Positions 22,880-33,744 of a DNA stretch of 64,000 bases are shown one piece after another. Where the stretch lies: assembly GCA_019973155.2 (NCBI GenBank), contig BPQB01000115.1, positions 16,451 through 80,450 of the forward strand. The letters run 5' to 3'. Positions within the stretch are counted from its first letter, which is position 1, and each line of letters begins with the position of its first letter. Position numbers and translations under genes: made by a program. The notes beneath the pieces were generated by a model, which ran no database searches, was not told the origin of the DNA, and saw only the letters and a program-made list of their open reading frames with translations. Source of the DNA: Phanerochaete sordida. Taxonomy: Eukaryota > Basidiomycota > Agaricomycetes > Polyporales > Phanerochaetaceae.

Positions 22880-23158
22880 CGCTGTGCTACTTTACGGGGC
22901 ACGGACAGGTCAAGATGAAGTGCAGCCTGAGGTGGGTGCAGCTTTATAGCATGCAGACGGAGGTGCCTGGTTTTGTGCCATATGGGCGACGGAACTGGGG
23001 AAGCGGCGGCGGCACGTGGGCGCTTCAGACCTTGCGCTGGTTTAGGCGCCCTAATACAACTTCGCCACAACGTTACCGCGAGGCAGCTCACTCAGCTTTA
23101 GACACACGACTCTGCTCATCACTTCTATCACCCCTACTACCACCTACCGACCGCCAAC

Positions 23159-23911
23159 ATGATCAAGGTGCGCCGCCCCTGGCTTCAACAAATTGGTCTG
23201 GGCTGAACATGTCCTCCAGATCTGGTCTATGAAGAAGAACGAGGATGCGGCTGCTAAGAAGCGGCCAAAGACCAGTGCGGCACAGATCCGAGTACAGAAG
23301 GGTGCGCAAAGATCCAACTACACTCTGCCTTGGTTGCTTATTGCGATGCCTCTGCAGATCTCACTGAGCTTGATCTTCCATCGACAATGAAGACTGTCTT
23401 CCCCGACCCCGCCGATCTTCTCAACTTCACCCTGACCATCACGCCCGACGAGGGCATGTACAAGGGTGGATGCTTCAACTTCTCCTTCCAAATCAACAAC
23501 AACTACCCACACGAGCCACCAAAGGTCAAGTGCACGCAGAAGGTACGCATGTACGCGTCGATAGCCCTGCGGCGTGCGTTGACCTCCGCCACAGATCTAC
23601 CACCCCAATGTTGACCTGGAGGGCAACGTCTGCCTGAACATCTTGCGTGAAGACTGGAAGCCCGTACTTAACCTCAACTCTGTCATGGTCGGCCTGCAAT
23701 ACCTGTTCCTCGAGCCAAACGCCGATGACCCACTGAACAAGGGTAAGTTCTGTCCCTCTGCTGCGGCCCCGCGATGACTCAACGCGCCAAATCATGTGCA
23801 GAGGCTGCCGAGGAGCTACGCAAGAACCGCGACCAGTTCCTGTACAATGTCAAGGCCTCTATGCGGGGTGGTGCCATCAAGGGCGTCCAGTACGACCGAG
23901 TTGCAGTATGA
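23159..23911 (+). CDS. UBC12: NEDD8-conjugating enzyme E2 (UBC12)
   Basis: Five exons: 23159-23167 (9 nt), 23220-23301, 23358-23542, 23595-23742, 23802-23911 (177 aa). It carries activated NEDD8/Rub1 to cullins. The first exon encodes only MIK; MIKIWSMKK is the N-terminal docking peptide typical of Ubc12, whose acetylated Met binds the Dcn1-type co-E3. The UBC core has [31 protein letters not shown] with active-site Cys105, then [28 protein letters not shown] and the final helices. This is an exact family layout and length. The 9-nt coding exon is easily missed by gene finders, which would then start inside exon 2. Confidence 0.96.
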
Positions 23912-25328
23912 TCAGCGGGAGCTGCGAGCCCTGCACGCCCATAGACCGAGCGGTCGCGCTTCATTTATGAGATGTCTCGTCGCATGTGTAGCTAGACTTC
24001 TGGTGCATCATTGTATCCCCACGCTGTACATATGTTTTTCTCGCTACGGATTATGACAATGTAATCGATACCTCTGGGATTGTTAACGTTGCTTTCGATC
24101 GTGGTTTTCCGGTCAGGCTTGCACTCTGCGACGCTCGCCACAAAACTGACGACAATGGGTTCGCACGCTCGAAACTTGTGCGCAGCGGCGACCTACACCT
24201 GCCGCCCCGCATCTCAGGCAACGTGTATCCCAACGCGCCAATCTTCGTGGCGTCCATTCTTTCCGCTTCAGCTTGCAGCATTCCATGCGCCACCCTTGGC
24301 GTTGAGCTCTTCACTCTACACACATCAGACGATTTCGAAGACTGCGTCGTCGCATAACGAACAAATTACGAACGTCAAACGCGGGCCGGCGCCGCTATGG
24401 GTCGATATACCGCACGAAATAGCAGACTGTTCTCACTCTGCTTGCCAACGAGAATGCGACTTTTGGTGAAAACGATGGATCATCATTTTGGATGTATGGA
24501 TATATGTGTACTTGCGAGTGTAGGAAAGCTTGGGCGTACGGACAGTAGCCCGACGCGCGAAAGGTGGCCGCGCGTGGACCTGCGTGGACAGGACAATATA
24601 TGATGTGGCGGAGGGGCGATGGGCCTCCATGTGTGGTGTGTGGAGGAACGGCCGACTGTCCTATAGGCGATGCAGAGCGTATTCACGGCACTGGGCGAGG
24701 CTCATGGTCCCACTCGGCGGGCGACGAGGGAGAGAGGCGACAGTGTACTCCGTACTGACAGAAGCGTTATGGACTACGCACCGCAACCATTCTTCATAGG
24801 CCTCGTCTGCCACAAAACGAAGGTAGCACGCCATCGGTGGTGAGCGGCGGCGTGCCGTGGCGAGTTGGCGGCGATTTGTGGGTGGGCTAGCGGGGTTGAG
24901 TGAGCGAACACCACCGAATAGCTGGCGAGGATGCCCGGAGCGGCTGAGCGACTTCGACGTCGAGCCGGAGTGAAGAACGCGGTGGCATGCGAGCAGCTTT
25001 GTGCGTCCGTAGGGAGGATGAATGGACATAAAATGATCTTTGCTGTCGTACGGCTAGTCGAGAAGACAGCCAGCGTAGTCGCAGGGACGGTGGGTGACAG
25101 CGCAGAGGCTTAAAGAGGACGGCGGAGCAAAAATAATGCGGAGTAAGGGTCTAGCGAGAACTGCAGGGTGCTCAGCGGTGTACAACGGATGCCGGCAGCG
25201 AGTGATGCCATAGGCCTGAAAGGCGGACGATGTATGGGCCGGATGGTGGGATAGGAGCGAACAGAAGGTCGGGAAGACAGGAAAAGAAGACGGCGGTGAG
25301 AGGCAACGTTCCAGAGGTAAGAGGGCGA

Positions 25329-25356
25329 GAGGCAGGAGGCAGGAGGCAGGAGGCAA
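25329..25356 (+). repeat. 7-bp tandem repeat, four units
   Basis: Three copies of GAGGCAG are followed by GAGGCAA in direct tandem. It is a purine-rich minisatellite inside the gene-poor stretch. Confidence 0.85.
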
Positions 25357-25535
25357 ATGACGATGGACCAGAGCCAATGGCGGGCGGTTCGAGCGGCGAA
25401 ATCGATCGCATGGGCGTGCCACCCCCAGATTTGCTTCCGCCCGTGCCTTGAACCTCGACCACGACCATCTGGCTTTCCTCAGGTACGGCCACTGCGACCA
25501 CACCATCTCCAGCAACGTTCGCTGTCTTGCTCGGC

Positions 25536-25599
25536 GGTGATTGCGGCCCTCTGGCAAAAAATCCTTTGGTGATTGAGGCCCTCTGGCAAAAAGCCCTTT
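25536..25599 (+). repeat. 32-bp tandem duplication, two units
   Basis: Two adjacent units of 32 bp, each beginning GGTGATTG and containing GGCCCTCTGGCAAAAA and CCTTT, differ at only a few positions. The second unit starts at 25568. The low divergence suggests a recent event. Confidence 0.85.
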
Positions 25600-27428
25600 C
25601 TTGAATGTGGCCGTCGAACCCCCAGCACATCGCCTTCGCTCTTGCGGTTCACGACAGCGCGTTCGTGGGCGAAGCTATCACAGGCTCGATACATCGATAC
25701 TGGCGCACGTTGGACCTCTTACTGCAAGTGCTGGGAGCGTCTTCAAGGCGTGCCTTGACGTTGCGCCGTCCGACTTCGAGCAGACGACAGAACCGCCGCC
25801 AAACACTCGCGCACGGTAGAATTTGGTCCGAATGTTGCCCGGTGGTCGGTGGCGGTCAGATCTCACCGAACATGTGCCGGAGTGGCGCCACGTTCATCGT
25901 CGCGTCGTGCAGTTTCTCGTCGCTTCGCCTCTTCGATCTTGCTCACACAGTTGGCTTCTTCCTTTTTGAAGCGAAGGCATCTGCGATGACGGAGAGCAAC
26001 GGCAGCAGTTCACGAAGCACATCTTGGCTAGTGATGAACGGCATCTGCAGGAAGCCTTATGTTGCGGTGACAATCGCTGTTCGCCTCGGGATGAACAGCG
26101 GCTCCAGTCATGTGCACGAAAATACACTCAAGTGGTAAGCATCTTGCATTAAATTCGGCGGGACTGACCAGCCCTTTGTCACAGGTGATAGCTTCCTCAT
26201 GAACATCAATAATGTCTCAACCTGCACGTATCTGAAGACACTTCCTCCTGGTTGCCCTTGAGGCTCCCTGTGTCACGCCAGCGCTCCATGTCACCCATTG
26301 TCACGGTATCACACTACTGTCACACTCGTGACAGTGGGGGAGATGGTAGCCTGCTGGTCGTGTCGGGAAGCCTCAAGACAACCTGGCATGCAGATAGAGA
26401 CATTATAGACATTGACCGTGGTGCTTGTATCATGTTGAAACGCGTTAATACGCGATCGTGTCCGTGCAGACCCGCGCGACATGCAAGGTGCGTATTTTGC
26501 TCCCGTGGTCACGGAACGACCACCAGGCCTGAAAACCACAGACCATCAGTCAGACGTTGTTTCACAACGCGAGCAAATTGCTAGGAGCATGAACTCATTG
26601 CTATTCATCCGTTTCACAACGTCCTTCGTTTTGGAGTCTTGGGCGCGATCCACCGAACAATCTCCAAGCATCGGTGCCACGGCGACGGTCTTGAGGCCAG
26701 AGGAGCCTTCACGCTCTGAACATGTGGTCCTTTGTGTTGTCTTCGTTTGGACGTAACCTCATTGCTCGTCTCTGGACTTCTGGGGTGTTTTCTTGTGACG
26801 GTCGGCCCCGACACTCTGTCATCTCGGTCTCCTGGCCTTGCAGGTTGCTGTATGTCCAGCCTATGACACAACCACGATGATCAGCAACGCAGACGGCGTA
26901 TTCACGTACTTCTGCACAGCTCTCGTCGTCCTCCGTCGCTCATCCTCCCGCCCTACGTGCCCTGGTCCCCTGTCGCTCAACTATGCCACCTAAACGTTAC
27001 GTCCTTGATCATCTTCTGGGCCTCCGACGCTCTGGACCTCCGGATCCCACGGTTTGTGCGGCATTGATACTCCAAGGAACGCGCTCTGGGCTCTTTTTTC
27101 TGGTTAGTGGCCGAAGAAAGCATCCAGGAGAAGCCACATCCGCGGTCACGACACCAAAGAAGGGCGACATTCACACGAACGAGCGTGCGGGACCCGGCGC
27201 CGCTGCCCTGCTCCTGCCCAATTCGCCGGAATTGCCGCGTGGTCTGACTTTCCTATCAACCCGCCGCGTAACCAGCTCGCTAGTGCGCCGCCACCCATAA
27301 ATTCCAGCCGATGGCTCAGAGTCGCCGCCTCGTGCCTTACTCTCCCTTGTCCCATACCACCGTCGTCCCACTGGACTCCGCCCGCCTGCTCAGGGCACCA
27401 ACGGCTGTGCCGTTCTCTCGACGTCGCA

Positions 27429-27996
27429 ATGGTCATCTTTAAACTCGAGCAGGAGGATATGGATCCACCACCTCCGTACGTCGAGGATGACGATTACGAC
27501 GTCTACCTGTTCTATCCGTCCATCTCGAGTCGCGCACTCGTTCCAACCAACGGAGCGCCGCCGTTCAAGGCCGCAGAAGCACCAGTCATCGTCCCGGAAC
27601 GCACATATAGCTCCTTACCGACTTACCAGTCGTCGGCTAACGACGACAATCATGTTGTGGAGGAGCTGGACGTTGCTTCTTGCTGTCTTGCGGTGCGTCT
27701 GCCTTCTGTGCTTGGCGTCAAGGAGCTAATGGGTCGTCGCAGCCACTGTCGTCTGCTTGTGCTTCTGTATCGACGGTAGTTTTGCCTGAAGGCGACGCGC
27801 TTGAGAGAGCAGGCTACAGCACGCTGTTTAGAGCTGGCTTAGCATCAAAGGTACGTTCGTCCTACTCTTGCCGAGGTTTTCGTATTGACGCAACCTGCCG
27901 CTCAACTAGTCTCGGAAAATCGGGCAACGGCTCTGTTGTCTCCGCCGCGGTATTCGAAAAGCCCTTGAAGTTTTGAAGTTGAAGTCCACAGGCTGA
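27429..27996 (+). CDS. Orphan small protein (152 aa), probable gene
   Basis: Predicted by splicing only: exons 27429-27692, 27743-27850 and 27910-27996, all in phase 0, with donors GTGCGT and GTACGT, branch-like GCTAATG and CTCAACTAG acceptors. The three pieces join into one open frame ending at TGA, which is unlikely by chance. The protein begins MVIFKLEQEDMDPPPPYVEDDD, an acidic start with a Pro-Tyr motif, and has YSSLPTYQSS further on, both possible WW-domain ligands. The last exon is strikingly basic with two Cys (RLCCLRRGIRKALEVLKLK), which could form a membrane-associated amphipathic and perhaps palmitoylated helix. I do not recognise it. It sits alone in a gene-poor stretch, so it could be lineage-specific. 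Confidence 0.5.
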
Positions 27997-29169
27997 TCTT
28001 GCACGTCCTCGCTCTTTTCGCTCGTTTCTTGTCAGAACTCGCTCACCACACACATCTTGACATCTCAAACACAGTTCGCTTCCCACATATGTCGCAGTCT
28101 TGCTCTTGCTATCGGTCTGTCTCTTGATTCGCTCTTTACCAAACATCTTGTGTAGTATCTTGCTGGTCTTGTCGTATTTGCCTTGTTCTTGTCTTGCTCG
28201 TCTTCTTTCTTGCGGCTCGCTGCACAGCTAATGATCACAACTGCTCATAAAGCACTGATTTATTCGAAAACACGGTAGTGAAATCGGCTTGGGAGCGACG
28301 GCTCCATTTAGCACTTCACCGAGACCAAGATGAAGAAGAGAAGGTGACACGGTACGTTTGCGAGCACCAAAGGCTCTTTTCGCGTGTCTGAGAAGTGGTT
28401 AGGAGCGACGATTTTACACGCGTCATCGCTAAGCGAGCGCACCGGACAATACGAGTGTGCTCACTTCGCTCTTGCGCGATCTTTCTCCTAGATGAGGAAC
28501 GACGGGGACGTATGAGAGGAGAGCGAACGGATACGAGCGTGCTGCGAGGGGCGTGTGACGAGCCAACGACGGCGGAGAGAAAGAGGACGCGACGACGAAC
28601 ACGTCGGGAGCGCGCCCATCACAGCCTGCCCTAAACTCACGCGCGAAGCGCGACTAATTAGGCAACGCGACGCGCTCGTCGCCGCTGGACGAATAGTGCA
28701 GTCACTGAACGGCTAGGGAAGAAGGGAGGATCAGGGAATGAAAACCGGTATAGCCATGATATGAAAGGGCTGTCTTGCGCCAAGCCGCCGAGCAAACTAG
28801 TGCTCACTGCGCCTTCTCATCTGAGTACTCCTTCTCCTGTTCGATAAGAGATTCTGACCACAGAGGGGAAGCGAGGTCTACCATTCAATATTAAATATTC
28901 AATATCTATGCTCTCTGCCATTCGCGACAAGTTGCGAATTTTATCCGCACTCGTCGATGTCGCGGCTCGCTGAAGATTGTCGCCAGCTCTGATTGGCTGG
29001 CCGCTCGTAATGTCGCTTACGTTCAGGATCATTTCCTGCTTGGGATGTTTTCGACCGCGAACTTGTCCCGACTTTATTACCGCCTTCCGCTTCCCTGCGT
29101 GCCGTACTCCTCGAGGCATCCACGCCGCAGAACCCCATATATACCACACCCCTCCGAGCGCTCTCCGCC
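27997..29169. other. Intergenic, low-complexity composition
   Basis: About 1.17 kb upstream of NOP6. From 28000 to 28225 the plus strand is strongly pyrimidine-rich with recurring CTTGCT/CTTGTC words. From about 28490 to 28620 it turns purine-rich (GAGAGGAGAGCG and similar). Near 28885-28905 there is an AT-rich stretch with ATTCAATAT in direct repeat. No gene is seen; the NOP6 promoter should lie in the last few hundred bases. Confidence 0.5.
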
Positions 29170-30283
29170 ATGCCCGACGAGGCGAAGCTCACGAAAAAGC
29201 AGAAGAAGGCCCTCGCGTTCCGCGAGCGCAAAGGCAAGGGCAAGGCAAAGGCGACCGAGGACGACCTCGACAACGATGTCCCTGTCATGGAAGATCAGGA
29301 TGCTGCTGAGGCTGCCCCGGAGCCTGCTAGTGTGGCTCGTGCGGTGGCAGGTGAGCGTACGGCTCAGGGCCGTGCGCCGGCGGTGGAAGGAAAGAAGCGC
29401 AAGCGCGACGCAGACGGGCCTGAGCACGATGGGGAGGCGGCCAAACCGAAGAAACGGAAGAAGCCCGCTGAGCCTGCTGGGGATGCCGTGGCGAAGGCAG
29501 AGGACGGAGAGGCAGTGGAAAAGAAGGCAGCAGACAGCAAGACCAAGAAGGACAAGCCACAGCGGTTTATTCTCTTCGTCGGTATGTTGGGCCTCACGAG
29601 AATAGGAAGACGTAACTAAGAACTGACTGCTTCCAGGCAATCTGAAATATTCCACGTCGAAGGAAGCTATACAAGCACACTTCGCGCAATGTGGTGAGTG
29701 CATGTACTGCCGTTGCTCGAAGCCGTGGTCTGAACAGCCGCTGCAGAACCTCCACCAACCGTCCGTCTCATGGCACCAAAACCTTCAGCCCCAGGCAAAC
29801 CCACACACAAATCCAAGGGCTTCGCCTTCTTGGAGTTCACTGAAAAGAGCGGCCTTCAGCAGGCCTTGAAACTGCACCAGTCCCAGCTCGAGGGCCGTAT
29901 GATCAACGTTGAGCTGACCGCAGGAGGCGGAGGCAAGAGCGATGCTCGGTTAGCGAAGGTCAGGGAGCGGAACAAGGAGCTGCACGAGCAGAGGGTGCGT
30001 CGCTGATCTATCGCCGTGTGCCGCGGAATGCTCATCGTATTGTTAGAAAAAGAAGCTGGAGAAGGGCAAGCGGAAGAAGGGCGCGGACACGGAGCCCAGT
30101 CTGGTTGACCTGGAGAGGCCGCAACGCTACTCGGCGACCTCCGGTGTCGCGCAGGCCCCAAGCAAGAAGCGTACCTGGTCCGTACCTGAAGAGGGTGACG
30201 ACGAGCCGAAGAAGAAGAAGAGGGGTACGAAGAAGCCGTCAAAACCATTCGGTACAGGCGTGAACGCCATCCCAGTCGGCTGA
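29170..30283 (+). CDS. NOP6: Nucleolar RRM protein NOP6
   Basis: Four exons: 29170-29581, 29637-29693, 29747-29994, 30047-30283 (317 aa). NOP6 is an RNA-binding protein of early 40S ribosomal subunit assembly in the nucleolus. Residues 1-130 are Lys/Glu/Ala-rich with several basic nuclear signals (KKQKK, KKRKR, KPKKRKK). A single RRM runs from about 133 to 215: FILFVGNLKYST (RNP2), then KSKGFAFLEF (RNP1), and GRMINVELTAGGGGKS. A lysine-rich helix (RERNKELHEQRKKKLEKGKRKK) and a tail PFGTGVNAIP follow. Domain order and basic tails match fungal NOP6. The small 57-nt second exon lies inside the RRM. The gene converges on SED5 with 134 bp between stops. Confidence 0.88.
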
Positions 30284-30417
30284 AGGCTCTGTGGATTCGG
30301 ATTGGTACGGAAGGGTATAGATTGCATACCATGACATTAGGCTCCAGACACATAAAGTATGCATGTCCATATCCTAAACGCGGGCTCTAAATGAAACTGA
30401 CATGACCCAGTCATGGC

Positions 30418-31773
30418 TTACGATACTAGAATAAAAATGAGGAACTGCACCCGGTGGTCAGTGGGGTTCGCGTACTGAACAGGCAGTTTACTCACGAAGA
30501 CAATCAGCACCCCAAATACCTTCAGCATAAGCCACCGGTTGCTTGATATGCTCGCGTAGTACTTCAGCAGCTCCCGCTGCGCCCCGCTCACGTTCGACGC
30601 AATGTCCACCGTGTCTGCATCGATTCGTTGCACCGTCTCCCGCTGCTCCGCGACCATCTGCGCTAGCTGAGTGAAGATCTGGCCGAGCTCCGCGATCGTC
30701 GACTCAATGGACTCGATTGCCGTCGACCGAGATTGGATGTACGAGTCCTGCTAGGGTTTAATACCACGGTCTCACAGCGGCGCAAGTGCCGTGCGCTCAC
30801 CTGCTGCTCAACGAGCTGCATCTGCATGAAAGCATCGCCGTTGTGGGCTGCAGAGCCTTCCTCGGCCGCTCCGAGATCTAGCGCAAGAATATCGCCGTTG
30901 CTCGGAGTCGAAGCCCGGCTCTTGCCCTTGGGGTCGAAGCGTGGGACTCCAAGCGCAGAGCCGTCGCCCATGGGGTCGTGTCTCTGCGTGTTCCCGAATA
31001 GCACAGAACCTACGGAGTGGCAGTATAATGAGCACAGCGTTTCTCAGCGCACGGCTTGACGACCTCACTTGATGGAGCCTGGCTTGCTGCGGCTGACGTG
31101 GAGTGCATGAATTGCTCTGTGCGGTCCTTCGACTCTTTCATGTTCTGCAGGGCGAGAGTTGGTTGCTACGCCGCGTAGCGGATATAGAGCGACGTACTTG
31201 TGTTCGAATCTCCAAGACGTCCTTGAACGCCATGCTGATGTCCGCAAGTCTGCTCTGCAGCAACATGACGACATTTTGCTGGTGCTCTTCTACGAGCTTC
31301 GCTTCGTGCGACTTGGTGCCGCCTTGTGAGTTGCGCTGCTTGACGTAGGACTGGAGGGACGCTATCTGCTTGTTGAGGTTCGCAATGTCCTGTTTGATGA
31401 TATATGTGAGCTCCTGCGAAGGCGGTCAGACGATGTGCAAGCTGGATGTCTGATAGCCCCTGGCGTACGCTGATCTCAACTGGCCGGTCGTCGAAGAGGG
31501 TCTTGCGCTTTGCAACTGTTGCTACTTAGCGAACACTACGCGCCGGGCGTGGTAAAGACACGTACGCTGAGCCAGTTTGCCCAACTTGATAGTCGTGCTG
31601 CTAATGTCTCTGGCTATAGCAGTCCCCATTCGCGTGAACTCCGACTTCGTGCTCCCATCCTTCGCCTGCAGCAGCAGCCGCTGCTTGGCCTCTGACCTGG
31701 CGGGCAGAGACGAGCGGTTTCGTATTGATTCTACGCAGGCGCGGAACTCGTTGGTACGGTCTTGCACGGGCAT
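30418..31773 (-). CDS. SED5: Golgi Qa-SNARE, syntaxin 5 / SED5
   Basis: Seven exons: 31566-31773, 31469-31515, 31198-31413, 31069-31144, 30801-31009, 30496-30747, 30418-30444 (344 aa). It is the t-SNARE for ER-Golgi and intra-Golgi fusion. The start MPVQDRTNEF is the conserved Sed5 N-peptide that binds the SM protein Sly1. The Habc region follows (LAKRKTLFDDRP, ELTYIIKQDIANLNKQIA). The SNARE motif is residues 253-316 with the zero-layer Gln287; the usual glycine after it is Arg here. A single C-terminal membrane anchor (WLMLKVFGVLIVFFLIFILVS) ends the protein, its last 9 codons on a separate exon of 27 nt. The acceptor of exon 6 is a TAGCAG tandem, both in frame. The start faces the GPD gene across 303 bp. 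Confidence 0.95.
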
Positions 31774-32076
31774 GCTGGGTCGTGTCTGGGGTTCTTCGTG
31801 CACAGGATAATCGTTCAATACAGGTGATAGGGTGACAACAGAGGTATGGAGTACAGTCCGACGGAGAGGTAGGTCGCAAGTGCCTGGGAGGTCGGGCGCC
31901 AAGCGCGAAGCGCAGGCCCCCGGCGCCAAACAAAGCTCCACGTGGCGGGGCCTGTACCTGAGCTGTGCGCCCGCCGTCAGCGCGTCCCGACGTTTAATTA
32001 TCACCCTAGCTTGTTCCCGAGCTGTGACGTCCGAGCCAGCACCTCTGTCGACTTTGCACCTGCGCATGGCTTCCGC
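31774..32076. promoter_or_regulatory. Divergent promoter interval SED5 / GPD
   Basis: Only 303 bp separate the start codons of SED5 (minus) and the glycerol-3-phosphate dehydrogenase gene (plus). Both promoters and 5' UTRs must overlap or abut here. No specific binding site is claimed. Confidence 0.55.
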
Positions 32077-33744
32077 ATGAAAACCTCGAGGCTCCTGACG
32101 AACCCCTTTAAAGGCGTTCGACGCGTTCCCCAACTGTCAGGAAAAAGACTGCTCCCCAACGCACGTGTAATTGCCAACAAAACCGGCGTTCTGTCCTCTC
32201 CTTGCACCCAGATTCGCTCCTTTGCTACGCGCTACGTCAAGCCCTCCAACTTTCCAATGACTGAGGCCAGGAAGTCTCCCGAACACCCCGCGAAGGTGCT
32301 CGTCTTTGGCGCAGGCAACTTTGGCAGCTGTCTGGCAGACCACCTCGGAGACTCTGCACACGATGTCTTTATGTGGTCGCGTTCCGCAAGGCTAGTAGAG
32401 CATTTCAACACCCACCATCGGAATCCGGACTTTCTTAAGGACCACGAATTCCCTGCATGCATCAAGGCTGTTGGCCCAGAGTTTCCGTCCGCCGAGCTCG
32501 TCCGGACCATGGACGTGCTACTCTTCGCCATACCCACGCAGGGCGTAAGGTAAGTTCATTCCGGTGTCTTTCGGAGGGTCGTCTGATGACGGTTTACGTC
32601 CTGTCCCAGAGAAACCCTTACTGCGTTGAAGCCCACTCTGGATATGGACAATCTTCCGCTTCTCATATTTGTCAACAAGGGTATCGAGATTGGCACCCAT
32701 GCTCTCACGCTCGACATCATACTAGACACTTGTGGTCCTGAGGTGGCAAAGGTCGCCACTTTCCTCGTGAGTGACACGGCAGCTCCCAGATTCTGCGTGG
32801 TCTCACCGCGGCATGTGCAACAGTCCGGACCATCGTTTGCGAAAGAAAGTGAGGGTGTCGCCTGTGTTCGAGAAGCCGGCTGACTTTTCCCAGTCGTCAG
32901 AAGACAGCCAACCTCTGTCTCCATCGCGTCTCTATCTCCCGAGCATGCGGAGCGGGCGTCCGATGTCTTCCATCAGCCTTGGTTCCGCTGGTACGGATGC
33001 CGTCTATACATGTGCTAGTAGTCTGCTGACGCCCGGACATAGCTATACCTTGGACGATCCCATTGGAGTCGAACTTGCTGGTGCCCTGAAGAACGTGTAT
33101 GCCATTGCATCAGGCATTGCAGACGGGCTTGGCTTCGAGAACAATACGCGGGCCAGTGCGCGACACCCTCTTTTTTCGCATTCCGTTTATTTGACCGAGA
33201 CATTCTGCTAGTGCTGATAACCAGAGGGCTGGCGGAGATGACACGGATAGGTACCACCTACGGAGCCAATCCTCTGACCTTCCTATCTCTCGCCGGCGTC
33301 GGAGATCTCTTCTTGACGTGCAGCTCGTCGACGAGTCGCAACTATACCGTTGGCCACAGGCTGGGCAAGGGCGAGCAGCTGCAGGACATCATTGACACCT
33401 TGGGCAGCGTCGCCGAGGGCGTGTCTACTGCCAAGGGCCTGAAAGAGGTCATTGACGAGTTGGGCGTCAGTGCACCCATCGCGGCCGCGGTACGTCGCAC
33501 GCGTCGGGGGCCGGTTTATGATGTAACTGACGTTGCGGCGGGTGACAGGTTTACGAGGTGCTGTACGAAGGTATGATACGCCCTATTACGCGTAGGAGAG
33601 GCCCGCTGATGGACTGCTCCAGGCAAGGTCGTGGCTGAGCGGGCGAAAGAGCTGATGTCGCTGCCGCCGATGCAGGAGCTGGAGCTGCCGTGCGCGGGGA
33701 AAAAGGCGAAGATACTGATGCGCAAGCTGGGGATAGCAGAGTAG
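32077..33744 (+). CDS. GPD1: NAD+-dependent glycerol-3-phosphate dehydrogenase
   Basis: Eight exons: 32077-32549, 32610-32766, 32824-32848, 32894-32990, 33043-33155, 33212-33489, 33549-33570, 33623-33744 (428 aa). It reduces dihydroxyacetone phosphate to glycerol-3-phosphate, for glycerol/osmolyte synthesis and redox balance. The NAD site is [11 protein letters not shown] (about 74-84). Catalytic-domain motifs include [57 protein letters not shown] and [14 protein letters not shown]. Compared with a minimal cytosolic enzyme there is an extra N-terminus of 60 residues, rich in Arg, Ser and Leu and nearly free of acidic residues, and a second ATG at 32257 just before the conserved part. That fits a mitochondrial presequence. 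Exons 3 (25 nt) and 7 (22 nt) are very small but needed for the conserved sequence. Confidence 0.93.

Larger units (their letters stand above)
23912..27428. other. Gene-poor 3.5-kb region with short tandem repeats
   Basis: I find no gene I can defend here. Open frames are short and fall in all frames, and joining them across plausible splice sites gives no known domain. The fragment on the minus strand at about 25940-26050, reading RELLPLLSVIADAF, has a protein-like composition but no continuation. A GT-AG pair at 26138-26185 on the plus strand joins to an immediate stop. The left end should hold the UBC12 3' UTR and the right end the promoter of the gene at 27429. Two short tandem repeats are listed separately. 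Decayed gene or transposon sequence is possible. Confidence 0.45.

Noticed and set aside
24661..25029. Minus-strand frame of 122 codons with MACYLRFVADEAYEEWLRC
   Set aside because: Protein-like wording in a short part only; no splice sites extend it and no family is recognised.
25894..26200. Possible exon pair in the gene-poor region with a GT-AG intron at 26138-26185
   Set aside because: Joining the sides runs into a stop at once, and the other strand gives only fragments.
26983..27300. Plus-strand frame of 105 codons starting MPPKRYVLDHLLG
   Set aside because: No motif, no conserved composition, and it lies where the promoter of the 27429 gene should be.
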